From contig NZ_NSFV01000001.1 of the NCBI RefSeq assembly GCF_002295115.1, forward strand, positions 620,001 to 684,000: a stretch of 64,000 bases of DNA, in the 5' to 3' direction. The notes under the pieces are model-generated. The model made no database searches and was not told the DNA's origin. It was given only the letters and a program-made list of their open reading frames with translations. Positions 39,611 to 48,488 of this stretch are shown in pieces (the first letter of the stretch is position 1; each line of letters starts with the position of its first letter). The position numbers were made by a program, and so were the translations under genes. This DNA comes from Mesorhizobium sp. WSM4311. Its GTDB lineage: Bacteria; Pseudomonadota; Alphaproteobacteria; Rhizobiales; Rhizobiaceae.

Positions 39611-39751
39611 TTAGACCGCCTTGCGAGCGACGTAAGGAATGTCGCTGCGGCTGATGCCGAGGTCGGTCAGTTCGCGGTTGCTCAGGCGGCTCAGCTCGGA
39701 CACTGTGTCCCTGTAGCGGCGCCAGTTGCGATAGTTGCGGATCAGGTTCAT
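39611..39751 (-). CDS. DUF1127 small protein, second copy
   Basis: The 46-residue product reads MNLIRNYRNWRRYRDTVSEL, then SRLSNRELTDLGISRSDIP and YVARKAV. It shares the first eleven residues and the LSNRxLxDLGI motif with its neighbour, so the two arose by tandem duplication. The conserved ATG and its upstream GAACTACC/GAACGACA contexts are alike. The AT-rich region upstream (about 39790-39840) is the likely promoter of the whole array. Confidence 0.88.
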   Translation of the reverse strand: MNLIRNYRNWRRYRDTVSELSRLSNRELTDLGISRSDIPYVARKAV

Positions 39752-39986
39752 GGTAGTTCTCGTTTCGTCTTTCTTGCGGATCATTCCGTTTGTGTACGAA
39801 CTATAAATAGGCGGGCTCATATCGATTTAAAAGCGCTATGGCTGCATGGCAGCAATGCAAATTGTGCAATGCAACATTAACGCGCCTTCATGGACCCGAC
39901 ACAAAGAAGCCAGAATCGGAAAGTGCCGTGACGTCAACGGTTTGGCTGGTTCGGTTAAAAAAACGACCTAGCGGGGGATGCAGGAC

Positions 39987-41105
39987 ATGGCGGGCTATTC
40001 GACACGGGTCAGATCCGACATTGTGCGGTGGCTCCAGGCAGGCCTGATCGACGCCGCGACGGCCGACGCCCTGACGCGAGACGTCGAGGCGAATACGCGC
40101 AAGTCGCTGAGCTTCGGTTCGATCCTGGCCATGATGGCGGCCCTGCTGTTCGGCGCGGCCATCCTGATCTTCGTCGCTGCCAACTGGGATGCCATTCCGC
40201 GGCTGGCGCGGGTCGCGGCGCTGTTTGCCATCATCCTTGGCTGTTATGTCGGCGGCGCGGTGCTGAAGACGCGCGACCATGCGGCGATCGGCGAAGCCCT
40301 GTGGATCGTGGCGGCGGCTGCCTTTGGCGGTTCGATCGCGCTGATCGGCCAGATGTACCATCTGTCCGGCGACGAGGCTTCCGCGCTGGTCACCTGGGGC
40401 GCCGGAACGGCGCTGGCGGCGGTCGCGCTGCGGTCGAACCCGCTGACCGTCGCTTCGGTCGGCATCGCCGACGCCTGGCTGTTCCTGAAGGGGTTCGACT
40501 ATTACAGCCGCAGCGAGTTTCCGCATGCCTTCGTCGTCATGGCCATCGTGCTGTTTGCCGTCTCGTTCTGGACCCGCAGCCAGGCCGCGCGGCATCTGAT
40601 CATCCTGTCGCTGCTCTTCTATCTCGTGCTGTTGGCCGGGAATCACGCGACGCTGCCGGTGGCGATCCCTCTGGTCATCGTCTCCGCCGTGCTCTTCGCG
40701 GCTTCTGTCTTCGCACCGGAACCTGTCGACAGGATCGTGCAACTCGGCGGCCGCTTGCCCCTGCATGCGCTGCTCGCCTTTCTTACCGGGCTGGCCATCA
40801 TCCAGTTCGAACTGGCCGACGAAAGTACTTACAACAGCGGTTTCGCCATTGCCTCGGTCGTCGCGCTGGCCGGCATCGTCGCCGCCATCGTGCTGGCGGG
40901 ACGGGAGAGCCGTGGCCTGCGCTGGCTTGCCTATCTCGGCTTCGCCTTCGAACTCGCCATGATCTATGTCGTGACCTTGCAGTCCATGCTCGACACGGCC
41001 GGCTTCTTCCTTGCCGCCGCGGTGCTGCTCGGCATCCTGGCGATCATCATCATTCGCGTCGAAAAACGCATGAAGGGTCCGGCAACGGGGGGAGCCACCG
41101 CATGA
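39987..41105 (+). CDS. DUF2157 multi-pass membrane protein
   Basis: The 372-residue protein has a short soluble N-terminus (STRVRSDIVRWLQAGLIDAATADALTRDV), then about eleven membrane helices starting with ILAMMAALLFGAAILIFVAANWD. The WQAGLI-type N-terminal region and the FVAANWD helix are typical of DUF2157. Function is unknown. ATG 39987 is preferred because GGGGG lies 9 bases before it; ATG 39978 is the alternative. The stop overlaps the next gene (ATGA), which encodes the usual GDYXXLXY partner. Confidence 0.85.
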   Translation: MAGYSTRVRSDIVRWLQAGLIDAATADALTRDVEANTRKSLSFGSILAMMAALLFGAAILIFVAANWDAIPRLARVAALFAIILGCYVGGAVLKTRDHAAIGEALWIVAAAAFGGSIALIGQMYHLSGDEASALVTWGAGTALAAVALRSNPLTVASVGIADAWLFLKGFDYYSRSEFPHAFVVMAIVLFAVSFWTRSQAARHLIILSLLFYLVLLAGNHATLPVAIPLVIVSAVLFAASVFAPEPVDRIVQLGGRLPLHALLAFLTGLAIIQFELADESTYNSGFAIASVVALAGIVAAIVLAGRESRGLRWLAYLGFAFELAMIYVVTLQSMLDTAGFFLAAAVLLGILAIIIIRVEKRMKGPATGGATA

Positions 41106-41686
41106 TGATCGGAAAGAGGCTTGTTATCTCGGCGCTGGTGCTGGCGCTCGTCCAGATCGGCTTCCTGAGCTGGATCATCGCCGGCCGGGCGGCGATCCTG
41201 CGCAACGGCAAGGAAGTGCTGCTGAGGATCGAACCCGTCGATCCGCGCGATCTGCTGCGCGGCGACTACATCATCCTCGGCTACGCGATTTCGCGTATTC
41301 CGGTGAAAATGATCGCCAACATTCCCGCCGGCAAATTCTCCAGCGACGATACGTCGATCGTGGTCCGCCTGAAAAAGGGTGCTGACGGCTATTGGACGCC
41401 GACCACCGCCTGGTTCGGCAAGGCGCCGGCGCCGACCGCTGCCGACGAGGCTGATATTGCAGGCCATGTCGCCGAAGGCTGGGATCTGCGCAGCGAGGGC
41501 ATGACCATCGCGCCGGACTACGGCATCGAGCGGTTCTACCTGCCGGAAGGCGAGGGGATGGCGATCCAGAGCGACATGCGGGTGCGCCCGTTCGGCATAA
41601 GGCTTGCGCTCGCCAGCGACGGCACCGCGCAGATCAAGGCATTGGTCGACGGCGACAAGACGCTATTCGAGGAACCGCTATATTAA
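41102..41686 (+). CDS. GDYXXLXY domain protein
   Basis: The 194-residue protein has one N-terminal membrane helix (LVISALVLALVQIGFLSWIIA) and an extracytoplasmic domain with the name motif GDYIILGYAISR after the PVDPRDLLR segment. The family is of unknown function and nearly always follows a DUF2157 gene, as here with a 4-base overlap. This suggests that the two form one membrane complex. Confidence 0.87.
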   Translation: MMIGKRLVISALVLALVQIGFLSWIIAGRAAILRNGKEVLLRIEPVDPRDLLRGDYIILGYAISRIPVKMIANIPAGKFSSDDTSIVVRLKKGADGYWTPTTAWFGKAPAPTAADEADIAGHVAEGWDLRSEGMTIAPDYGIERFYLPEGEGMAIQSDMRVRPFGIRLALASDGTAQIKALVDGDKTLFEEPLY

Positions 41687-41903
41687 TAACGATGGATGCC
41701 GGTTATCGGTGCGAAGCAAGACCAGACGCCTCTAAATCAGTGTAAGGCCTTGCCGTACAAGCGTTGCGGCAGCGCGGCACCGGAATGGACTCACTTTGTA
41801 TCAACTGTGGTGCCCACCGGGAGGGGCGAGTGCCACTATGCGAAATAGCTGAACAGATTTTTCGCAAGAGAGTTCACCGACTCAGGATGGAGGACTCCGC
41901 TGG

Positions 41904-42977
41904 TCAACTCCGGACCCTACTCGTCTCGGCGATGATTTTGAGATAGGGGCCAGTCGATATGGTGTAGCTAAAGTCTGCTACGCCTTTGTCCTGCTTGTGT
42001 GTCGAGGGGCTGCGCACGACCCAGTCATACACGCCAGAAACCATGCAGCGATCGTTTGCACAGGTGACCACAATGCTGTCAATGCGGACGTTATATATGC
42101 GTTCAGGCCATCGCCGGTAATAGTTCCTCTTGTCCTGAATGATCGAACTCAGGTTCGTCAACTTGCCATAATAGTCGACGGTGCGAGCGTAGGACGCCTG
42201 AACTTGAGCAAGAGCGAAATCGTCGTTGTCGCCATGATGCTCGATCAGATCCTTGACGAAGGCGACCGCAGCGCTCTCCGCCTGTTGCCTTGCGTCGGGT
42301 GCAGGCACTGGCACGGGCGCAGGATCTGGCCGCGTCGACACCTGCGACGTATCCACGGGCGATTGGTTCGCTGCGACATTGGTCACACGCAACTCTGCCA
42401 TTTCGCTGGCCGATAGGTATCTTATGTCATGCTTGTCATAGCTCGACGCCAATTCAATCAGCTCGGGGTCCACTCCCATCTCGACTACATAGGATGTGAT
42501 TGCGGCCGTTCCGAGCTCGACACGGGCCTTGGCTTCTTCTCTGGAAATCCCGTCAGTCCATTTCAACCAAGCCCGATGAATGCCGATAGTACCTGGTTCG
42601 GCAACACGGTGGACGCCACCCAAGAAGGCCAGTGAGCAGGCTGAAGCGCACTGCAATTGGCGAACCTGAAGCGTATCCAACCCCGCCGCGCGGATCATAC
42701 GCCCCAACCGAAGCGCGCTGCCGACGTTGCCGCCGGGGGAGTTGAATACGATCATCCGGGCCCCGCTGCCCGCAACCGCGTTGCTAAAGGCGTTCAGGGG
42801 TTCATTGTCTTTGAACTCTCCGGAAACAACAAGAAACGGCTGCTGCCCTGGAGACGAAACAGGCGTGTATTCTAGGGCCTCAACCTGAGATGTTGCCGCC
42901 GCTACAATCGACCCTACCGCCAGAACTAGAGACAATACACGCACAAGCTGACAGAGCCCCAACCTGCCTTCAGCCAA
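41904..42977 (-). CDS. Periplasmic ClpP-like serine protease fused to an NTF2-like domain
   Basis: The 357-residue protein has a signal peptide (VLSLVLAVGSIVAAATSQVEA). The first domain has the ClpP-like oxyanion segment FNSPGGNVGSAL (79-89), a probable nucleophile Ser115 in CASACSLAFLGG and His134 in IGIHRAWL. A Pro-rich linker (about 210-228) leads to a C-terminal domain with VDYYGKL, RRWPERIYNV and VVTCANDRCMVSGVYDW. That pattern resembles NTF2/SnoaL-like domains found on bacterial signalling enzymes. The start is TTG 42977, or GTG 42944 with a similar signal. Substrate unknown. It is more AT-rich than its neighbours. Confidence 0.68.
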   Translation of the reverse strand: MAEGRLGLCQLVRVLSLVLAVGSIVAAATSQVEALEYTPVSSPGQQPFLVVSGEFKDNEPLNAFSNAVAGSGARMIVFNSPGGNVGSALRLGRMIRAAGLDTLQVRQLQCASACSLAFLGGVHRVAEPGTIGIHRAWLKWTDGISREEAKARVELGTAAITSYVVEMGVDPELIELASSYDKHDIRYLSASEMAELRVTNVAANQSPVDTSQVSTRPDPAPVPVPAPDARQQAESAAVAFVKDLIEHHGDNDDFALAQVQASYARTVDYYGKLTNLSSIIQDKRNYYRRWPERIYNVRIDSIVVTCANDRCMVSGVYDWVVRSPSTHKQDKGVADFSYTISTGPYLKIIAETSRVRS

Positions 42978-43053
42978 TAAGAACCTGTCTACGAGCTATT
43001 TCAAGAGCCTTCTTTGAAAGTTGGATTTCGTGGGGGCCATTCGCCGAAAAGAT

Positions 43054-43131
43054 TGGTGCAGATGAAGGACCCCCACGTCTTTCGGCGCCGGAACCTAAAT
43101 CCAGGGCATCTACCAGTTCCGCCAAATCCGC
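43054..43131 (-). pseudogene. Decayed tRNA-Leu copy
   Basis: This minus-strand segment matches the intact tRNA-Leu(TAG) at 43898-43982 along its whole length, from acceptor stem through anticodon arm to the CCA end. It lacks 7 bases of the T arm and has several substitutions, one of which breaks an acceptor pair. Without a T loop it cannot be functional. A 72-residue reading frame that crosses it is only a translation of the tRNA sequence. Apart from it, 42978-43415 holds no gene I can support. Confidence 0.8.
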
Positions 43132-43415
43132 ATGCTCCGGCGACATGTGGATGCGCCACCGCGCGCCGGCCGGATCAATTGACAGCACGCTGTCGACTGA
43201 TCAATCATTGCCGGACACCCCATGCGAAATGCACTGAGTTAGCCGTGTTGATGGCGTTGAGCCCAATCGGCGCGCTGGCCAGCGCGTCGTCGCCCTGGGA
43301 GATTTCGCGCGGGGCCGTGCCGTTGATGTCACGCGCCCGGCGCTGTCGCCCTGTGTGCCAGCGGCGCGGTGATCATCACTATCGATTTCAGCCGAACAAA
43401 GCAGGAGATTGTCCA

Positions 43416-43808
43416 GTGTCGCTCGAACTCATCAACCCCGATGATCTGCCAGTTCCAGAGATGTACACACAGGTTGTCGTCGCGACGGGATCCAAGCTGG
43501 TATTCATCTCAGGTCAGCAGCCCGAAGACATAAACGGCAAGCTGGTTGGGCATGGTGATTTTGCGGCGCAAGCGCGCCTGGCATTCGGCAATCTCGGCCG
43601 GGCGCTCAGTGCGGCAGGCGCGCGGCCCGAGCAGGTTTGCAAGATTACGATCTACATTGTCGACTACAAGCGCGACGAACATGTGCCGATCATCGAAGAA
43701 GCGCAGATTTCGCTGTTTGGAGATCACAAGCCAGCCAATGTGGTGGTCGGGGTGGCGATAATGTCCCCAGGCTACCTCATAGAGGTCGATGCGATAGCGG
43801 TCATTTGA
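43416..43808 (+). CDS. Rid (YjgF/YER057c/UK114) family protein
   Basis: The 130-residue protein has the Rid fold: VVVATGSKLVFISGQQPEDINGKLVGHGDFAAQARLAFGNL and a C-terminal YLIEVDAIAVI. In RidA enamine deaminases a catalytic Arg lies in the segment ARxxVEV; here the segment reads ANVVVGV, so classical enamine deaminase activity is doubtful. It fits the non-RidA subfamilies, whose roles are mostly unknown. GTG 43416 with a GCAGGAG ribosome site is the start; the longer frame upstream crosses the decayed tRNA. It lies between the two tRNA-Leu copies. Confidence 0.82.
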   Translation: MSLELINPDDLPVPEMYTQVVVATGSKLVFISGQQPEDINGKLVGHGDFAAQARLAFGNLGRALSAAGARPEQVCKITIYIVDYKRDEHVPIIEEAQISLFGDHKPANVVVGVAIMSPGYLIEVDAIAVI

Positions 43809-43897
43809 CGAGGCCATCAGAAGCTAGCTTCCGAGGAGACTCTTTGCATCTAGCGAGCTTCAGGTGGCCTGCGACCCGAAGCTCGCAGAGCGAAGGG

Positions 43898-43982
43898 TGG
43901 TGCGGATGAAGGGACTCGAACCCCCACGCCTTTCGGCACTGGAACCTAAATCCAGGGCGTCTACCAGTTCCGCCACATCCGC
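43898..43982 (-). tRNA. tRNA-Leu (anticodon TAG)
   Basis: The minus strand reads GCGGATGTGGCGGAACTGGT and onward. It shows a 7-bp acceptor stem closing with CATCCGC, an anticodon arm CTGGA-TTTAGGT-TCCAG with TAG at positions 34-36, a long variable arm (TGCCGAAAGGCG) typical of type II tRNAs, a TTCGAGTC T loop and an encoded CCA. Length is 85 bases including CCA. Confidence 0.95.
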
Positions 43983-44353
43983 ATCGCCCGGCAATCCCAT
44001 GTAGCCATCATTCTGTCAATGTCGGAGACGAGATGTCAGAGACGAGATGTGGGCTAGGGCCGAAATGTTGGTTATTCGCCTAAGCGCGAAGACTGTTGAA
44101 AATTAGGCTCGCCTGTGACAAAAGGCGTGTCAAATGTGACGGGACGCGACGATCCGCTTCTACAGAATGTGATAAGAAGTAGGAAAAACAAGAACTTATT
44201 CACATTTTGGAACGCAGTTTGGGAGAGTTTGAGCCGTAATTTCGGTCAAATCGCCAGGTTCCGTACCAAAAGCCATTCCCGGCAAGAATATACCGGCAGG
44301 CTGTAAACGGCAGAGGCCGTGGCAGTCTCATTGGTGAAAACAAAGGTTTTACG
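43983..44353. other. Intergenic region upstream of tig
   Basis: This is 371 bases between tRNA-Leu and trigger factor, AT-richer than the flanks. It must hold the tRNA and tig promoters, which diverge. A 63-residue frame from 44115 has no ribosome site or family resemblance and is not called. I see no convincing terminator or RNA gene. Confidence 0.45.
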
Positions 44354-45838
44354 ATGCAGGTCACCGAAACGCTTAATTCCGGTCTCAAGCGCGAGATCAA
44401 GATCACCGTGCCGGCTGGTGACATGGAAGCCAAGCTGATGGCGAGGCTCTCGGACGCGCGCAACAAGGTTCGCATCAACGGCTTCCGGCCGGGCAAGGTG
44501 CCGGTGCAGCACCTGCGCAAGGTCTATGGCAAGTCGTTCATGGCCGAAGTGGTCAACGAGATCCTCAACGACTCCACCCGTTCGATCATTACGGGCCGCG
44601 GCGAAAAGGCCGCCATGCAGCCCGAAGTCATCATGACCGAGGACGAGAAGGAAGCCGAGAAGATCCTGGCCGGCGGGACCGACTTCGAGTTCCGCCTCAA
44701 CTATGAGGTCATCCCGGCGATCGAGATCAAGGATTTCTCCGATATCAAGGTGACGCGTCAGGTGTTCGACGTACCGGAGGCCGAGATCGACGACCAGGTC
44801 AAGCGCGTTGCCGAATCGGCACGCAGCTATGAGCCGAAGACCGGCAAGGCCGCCGAAGGCGACCGCGTCAGCATCGACTATGTCGGCAAGATCGATGGTG
44901 AGGCCTTTGCCGGCGGCGCCGGCACCGACCAGCCGTTGGTGCTGGGCTCCAAGGAATTCATTCCTGGCTTCGAGGACCAGCTTATCGGCACCAAGGCCGG
45001 TGACGAAAAGCAGGTCACCGTGACCTTCCCGGAAAACTACCAGGCGGCACATCTGGCCGGCAAGGAAGCCACGTTCGACGTCACCGTCAAGGAAGTGTCG
45101 AAGCCGGGTGAGCTGGAAATCAACGACGAGACCGCCAAGAACCTTGGCTTGGAATCGCTGGAGCGCCTGCGTGAGATCGTGCGCGGCCAGATCGAGAACC
45201 AGTTCGGCTCGATGACGCGCCAGAAGGTCAAGCGCCAGCTGCTCGACCAGCTCGATGCCGCCTATTCGTTCGAGGCGCCGTCGAAGCTCATCGAGGCCGA
45301 GTTCAACAACATCTGGGCTCAGGTCACCCGCGACCTGGAGGCCGCCGGCCGCACCTTCGCCGACGAAGAGACGACCGAAGAAGAAGCCCGCGCCGAATAT
45401 CAGCGTCTTGCCGAACGCCGGGTGCGTCTCGGCCTGGTGCTGGCGGAGATCGGCGAGAAGGCCGGTGTCACCGTATCGGACGAGGAATTGCAGCGTGGCC
45501 TGTTCGAGCAGGTTCGCCGCTTCCCGGCCAACCAGCAGCAGGAAGCTTTCGAGTTCTACCGCAGCAACCCCGAGGCGCTGAATGCGCTGCGCGCGCCGAT
45601 GTTCGAGGAGAAGGTCGTCGACCACCTTCTCGGCCAGATCTCGGTCACCGACGTCAAGGTCAGCAAGGAAGAGCTGATGGCCGACGACGAGGACGCGGAA
45701 ACCACGACCAAGGCGAAGCCCGCGAAGAAGGCCGCGGCCAAGAAGGCTGAAGCCAAGGCGAGCGAGGCCGGCGACGAGGCGGAAGAGCCGAAGAAGAAGG
45801 CCGCGCCGAAGAAAAAGGCCCCCAAGGACGCCGAATAA
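44354..45838 (+). CDS. tig: Trigger factor
   Basis: The 494-residue ribosome-associated chaperone and prolyl isomerase binds nascent chains at the exit tunnel. It has the N-terminal ribosome-binding domain with the signature [18 protein letters not shown] (usually GFRxGKxP). An FKBP domain at about 160-250 contains [20 protein letters not shown] and [20 protein letters not shown] helical C-terminal domain follows. The last 45 residues are a Lys/Ala/Glu-rich tail common in rhizobia. It is monocistronic and closed by a strong terminator. Confidence 0.97.
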   Translation: MQVTETLNSGLKREIKITVPAGDMEAKLMARLSDARNKVRINGFRPGKVPVQHLRKVYGKSFMAEVVNEILNDSTRSIITGRGEKAAMQPEVIMTEDEKEAEKILAGGTDFEFRLNYEVIPAIEIKDFSDIKVTRQVFDVPEAEIDDQVKRVAESARSYEPKTGKAAEGDRVSIDYVGKIDGEAFAGGAGTDQPLVLGSKEFIPGFEDQLIGTKAGDEKQVTVTFPENYQAAHLAGKEATFDVTVKEVSKPGELEINDETAKNLGLESLERLREIVRGQIENQFGSMTRQKVKRQLLDQLDAAYSFEAPSKLIEAEFNNIWAQVTRDLEAAGRTFADEETTEEEARAEYQRLAERRVRLGLVLAEIGEKAGVTVSDEELQRGLFEQVRRFPANQQQEAFEFYRSNPEALNALRAPMFEEKVVDHLLGQISVTDVKVSKEELMADDEDAETTTKAKPAKKAAAKKAEAKASEAGDEAEEPKKKAAPKKKAPKDAE

Positions 45839-45862
45839 GTCCCGAGCTTGATGGAATCGACG

Positions 45863-45889
45863 AAGGCCGCCCTCGAGGCGGCCTTTTTC
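45863..45889 (+). terminator. Rho-independent terminator after tig
   Basis: The stem AAGGCCGCC/GGCGGCCTT (9 bp) with loop CTCGA is followed by a T run. Confidence 0.85.
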
Positions 45890-46001
45890 GTTGCGAAACT
45901 GCAACAGCCGATTCGCTTTGCGGGAAATGGCACTTGGCGATACCTGGCGTTGAGCATTATCTGCGCTGCTGTTGCAAACCGTGTGGTTCCTGGAGGGGGC
46001 G

Positions 46002-46526
46002 TTGAGCCTATTCTTCGAAAAGGGGCGTCCCGTCGCCCTGGCGCTCGTTCTGGCCTTCGCCTGCGATGTTGCCCAGGCCGGCGCGCTTGCCGGCGAGTGG
46101 CGCTTCGGAACGGACGATGATGGCCTTGTGACCGCTTCGCTTCATGGCACCAACAAGCTGATCACGGGTGGCGGTGCCTTGAGTTACAGCCCGGTGTTGA
46201 CCATTGCCTGCCGGGCAGACGGAGAACCGCGCTGGACCGAATGGCTGCAGTTGAATGACGGGGTTTCGGCCAGCCGCAAGATCACCATGTCCGTCACTGT
46301 TGACGACGGCGGCAAGTTCGACGAGAGCTGGTCGGTCGGATCGCGCGGCCGAATGCTGGTGCGCGACGGCGCCGACGGCATCAAGCGCCTTGTTCCCGCA
46401 AGCCGGCTGTCGCTTTCATGGCGGTTCGGCTTGTTGTCAGGCCGCGGCCAGGCGGATTTCGACCTTGCGGGGCTCGAAGAGGCGGTTGAGCAGATCGCCG
46501 GAAGCTGCCGGACCGATCCGCCTTGA
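46002..46526 (+). CDS. VasI/TagO-like secreted protein
   Basis: The protein has about 174 residues with a signal peptide (VALALVLAFACDVAQA). The mature domain has VTASLHGTNKL, YSPVLTIACRADGEP, a TVDDGGKFDESWS strand pair and a final FDLAGLEEAVEQIAGSC. That series resembles the VasI/TagO proteins named from type VI secretion clusters, which also occur alone. No type VI gene is in the window. The start is uncertain: TTG 46002 has a GGAGGGGG site close by, while TTG 45972 and GTG 45981 are in frame. Confidence 0.6.
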   Translation: MSLFFEKGRPVALALVLAFACDVAQAGALAGEWRFGTDDDGLVTASLHGTNKLITGGGALSYSPVLTIACRADGEPRWTEWLQLNDGVSASRKITMSVTVDDGGKFDESWSVGSRGRMLVRDGADGIKRLVPASRLSLSWRFGLLSGRGQADFDLAGLEEAVEQIAGSCRTDPP

Positions 46527-46679
46527 GCGTGGCTGGGTTCTAAACCTTCGCAATGCTTGGCTTTTTCTACCCGCCGCCTGGATTCCATGGTATGTTTGTA
46601 CCGCAATTCCACTGGGGAGAGATATTCTGCCCAAGGCGCGATCGTCCGAGGCATAAATGGCGATCAGGGAGGAAATGCC

Positions 46680-47060
46680 ATGCGCGCTATAGCGTTTTTT
46701 GCTGGGGTGTCCGTTACGATCTTCATCGCGCATCCGTCGCAGGCACAGGATGCCGCGGCTGGTGAGAAGGTCTTCACCAAATGCCAAGTCTGCCACATCG
46801 CAAACGAGGACAAGAACAAGATCGGTCCATCGCTGCACGGCGTCATCGGCCGCACGGCCGGTACTCATCCGGATTTTAAATACTCCGATGCCATGATTGC
46901 GGCCGGCAAATCCGGCGTCAAATGGGACGAGCCAACGCTGACGACCTACCTTCACGATCCCAAGGCCATGGTCAAAGGCACCAAAATGACGTTTCCCGGC
47001 CTCAAGAACGATGCGGACGTGGCCAACGTCATTGCCTATCTGAAAACCTTCTCCAAGTGA
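46680..47060 (+). CDS. Class I cytochrome c (c550/c-type monoheme)
   Basis: The 126-residue secreted protein has a signal peptide (IAFFAGVSVTIFIAHPSQA), the heme-binding CQVCH motif near residue 35, and a distal methionine in KGTKMTFPGLKND. The domain ends with VANVIAYLKTFSK as in mitochondrial-type cytochrome c. It can shuttle electrons from complex III to a terminal oxidase. The start is fixed by GGGAGGA before ATG 46680. It lies 36 bases before ctaB, close to the oxidase operon. Confidence 0.88.
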   Translation: MRAIAFFAGVSVTIFIAHPSQAQDAAAGEKVFTKCQVCHIANEDKNKIGPSLHGVIGRTAGTHPDFKYSDAMIAAGKSGVKWDEPTLTTYLHDPKAMVKGTKMTFPGLKNDADVANVIAYLKTFSK

Positions 47061-47096
47061 CCTGGGCCCCTCGCCACCCATCGGTGGTCGTCCGAG

Positions 47097-48032
47097 ATGT
47101 CGACTAGGGAAAGCCCCCTCAAGGATACCTCCATCCGCCTTTCGGAAGCGACGGCGGCCGATTTCTTCGCGCTTTTGAAGCCACGGGTCATGGCGCTTGC
47201 CGTATTCACCGCTTTCGTAGGCCTGATGGTGGCGCCTGGCGCGATGAATCCGGTCATCGCCGTGATCGCAATCGGTTCGATTGCGATCGGAGCAGGAGCG
47301 GCGGGGGCCCTCAACATGTGGTATGACGCAGACATCGACGCGCTGATGTCGCGCACGTCAAGACGGCCGGTTCCGTCGGGCCGCGTCGCGCCGGGCGAAG
47401 CTCTCGGCTTCGGCCTTGTGCTTTCCGCGCTTTCGGTCGTGACACTCGGCGTACTGGTAGGCTGGCTTGCCGCATCGCTGCTGGCCTTCACCATCTTCTT
47501 CTACATCGTCATCTACACGATGTGGCTGAAGCGCTCGACACCGCAGAACATCGTCATCGGCGGCGCGGCTGGTGCCCTCCCTCCTGTCATTGGCTGGGCG
47601 GCCGCAACCGGCGCCGTCGGCATCGAAAGCCTCATCCTGTTTCTGATCATCTTTCTGTGGACGCCGCCGCATTTCTGGGCGCTGGCGCTGTTCAAGGTTG
47701 GCGACTACGCCGCTGCCGGCATTCCGATGATGCCGAATGTGGCCGGCCCTGCTTCGACGCGTAGGCAAATCCTTGTCTATGCCTTGCTTCTGGCGCCGGT
47801 CGGCGTGCTGCCTTGGCTCTTCGGATACACCAGCGGCTACTACGGAATCGCCTCGGCCGCATTGGGCGTCGGTTTCATCTGGCATTCATGGAAGGTTCTG
47901 GCCGCTTCCGAAACGGAGCTGAAACCCGCCAAGGCGCTGTTTGCCTATTCGATCCTCTATCTTTTCGCGATCTTCGCCGCGCTGCTTGCCGACACCATTG
48001 CCATGCGCGCGCTGATCTCAGCCGGGATCTGA
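47097..48032 (+). CDS. ctaB: Protoheme IX farnesyltransferase (heme O synthase)
   Basis: The 311-residue UbiA-type membrane enzyme transfers a farnesyl group to heme b, giving heme o for heme-copper oxidases. It has the first Asp-rich motif [23 protein letters not shown] near residue 75 and about nine membrane helices. [26 protein letters not shown] is characteristic of heme O synthase. No heme A synthase is seen here. It follows the cytochrome c gene and precedes the oxidase operon by 2 kb. Confidence 0.95.
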   Translation: MSTRESPLKDTSIRLSEATAADFFALLKPRVMALAVFTAFVGLMVAPGAMNPVIAVIAIGSIAIGAGAAGALNMWYDADIDALMSRTSRRPVPSGRVAPGEALGFGLVLSALSVVTLGVLVGWLAASLLAFTIFFYIVIYTMWLKRSTPQNIVIGGAAGALPPVIGWAAATGAVGIESLILFLIIFLWTPPHFWALALFKVGDYAAAGIPMMPNVAGPASTRRQILVYALLLAPVGVLPWLFGYTSGYYGIASAALGVGFIWHSWKVLAASETELKPAKALFAYSILYLFAIFAALLADTIAMRALISAGI

Positions 48033-48101
48033 GCGCAGATCGCCATCCGCGAACCGCTCTGGCCGGCCGGCGATTGCCGTGCAGAAGACGGCGCAGTGCC
48101 G

Positions 48102-48182
48102 TCACGATGGCAGCGCACAGAATCCCAGCAACAGCAGAATGATTATGCCAAGGCCGACTATGAGAAGCGTCCTTGCGTCCAT
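48102..48182 (-). CDS. Possible 26-residue single-helix membrane microprotein
   Basis: The minus-strand frame reads MDARTLLIVGLGIIILLLLG, then FCALPS: one strongly hydrophobic helix with a charged N-terminus. GAAGGCGAAGG stands before the ATG as a possible ribosome site. I do not recognise it. The rest of 48033-48488 holds no supported gene; longer frames there look like chance. Confidence 0.38.
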   Translation of the reverse strand: MDARTLLIVGLGIIILLLLGFCALPS

Positions 48183-48488
48183 GACCTTCGCCTTCGACCC
48201 AGTGCATGGTCCTGAGGATCGGGATCGACTCTGCTGCGCCGCTCTCCGGTTCGCAAAGGATCCAAGTGGTCCAGCGCCTTTACGTGCCCCAAAAAGAGAC
48301 ATGCGGCGCAGCATGAGCATATCGAAGAAGGGTTTCCAGAGCCAGCCATGCGGCCCAACAACGGGCGACAAGTCCCTCACAAGAGAGTATATTGGTGGCG
48401 GTGCAGGTCGCGGTTTTGCGTGGCCAGTCGCGCAAACGTCAGCACCGCTAAATCGCGACCTTTCCGGACCCGGTCTGGAGGAACGGTC

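Noticed and set aside
39109..39654. 181-residue plus-strand frame across the repeat array
   Set aside because: It reads through three small-RNA copies and two DUF1127 genes on the opposite strand; the repeating protein pattern only mirrors the repeated RNA.
42970..43188. 72-residue minus-strand frame with ADLAELVDALDLGSGAERR
   Set aside because: This is the well-known false protein produced by translating a tRNA-Leu-like sequence; it covers the decayed tRNA.
44115..44306. 63-residue frame upstream of tig
   Set aside because: No ribosome site, AT-rich composition and no family resemblance; most likely promoter DNA.
46002..46526. Evidence of a type VI secretion locus
   Set aside because: Only a VasI/TagO-like protein is present; no tss, hcp or vgrG genes are seen.
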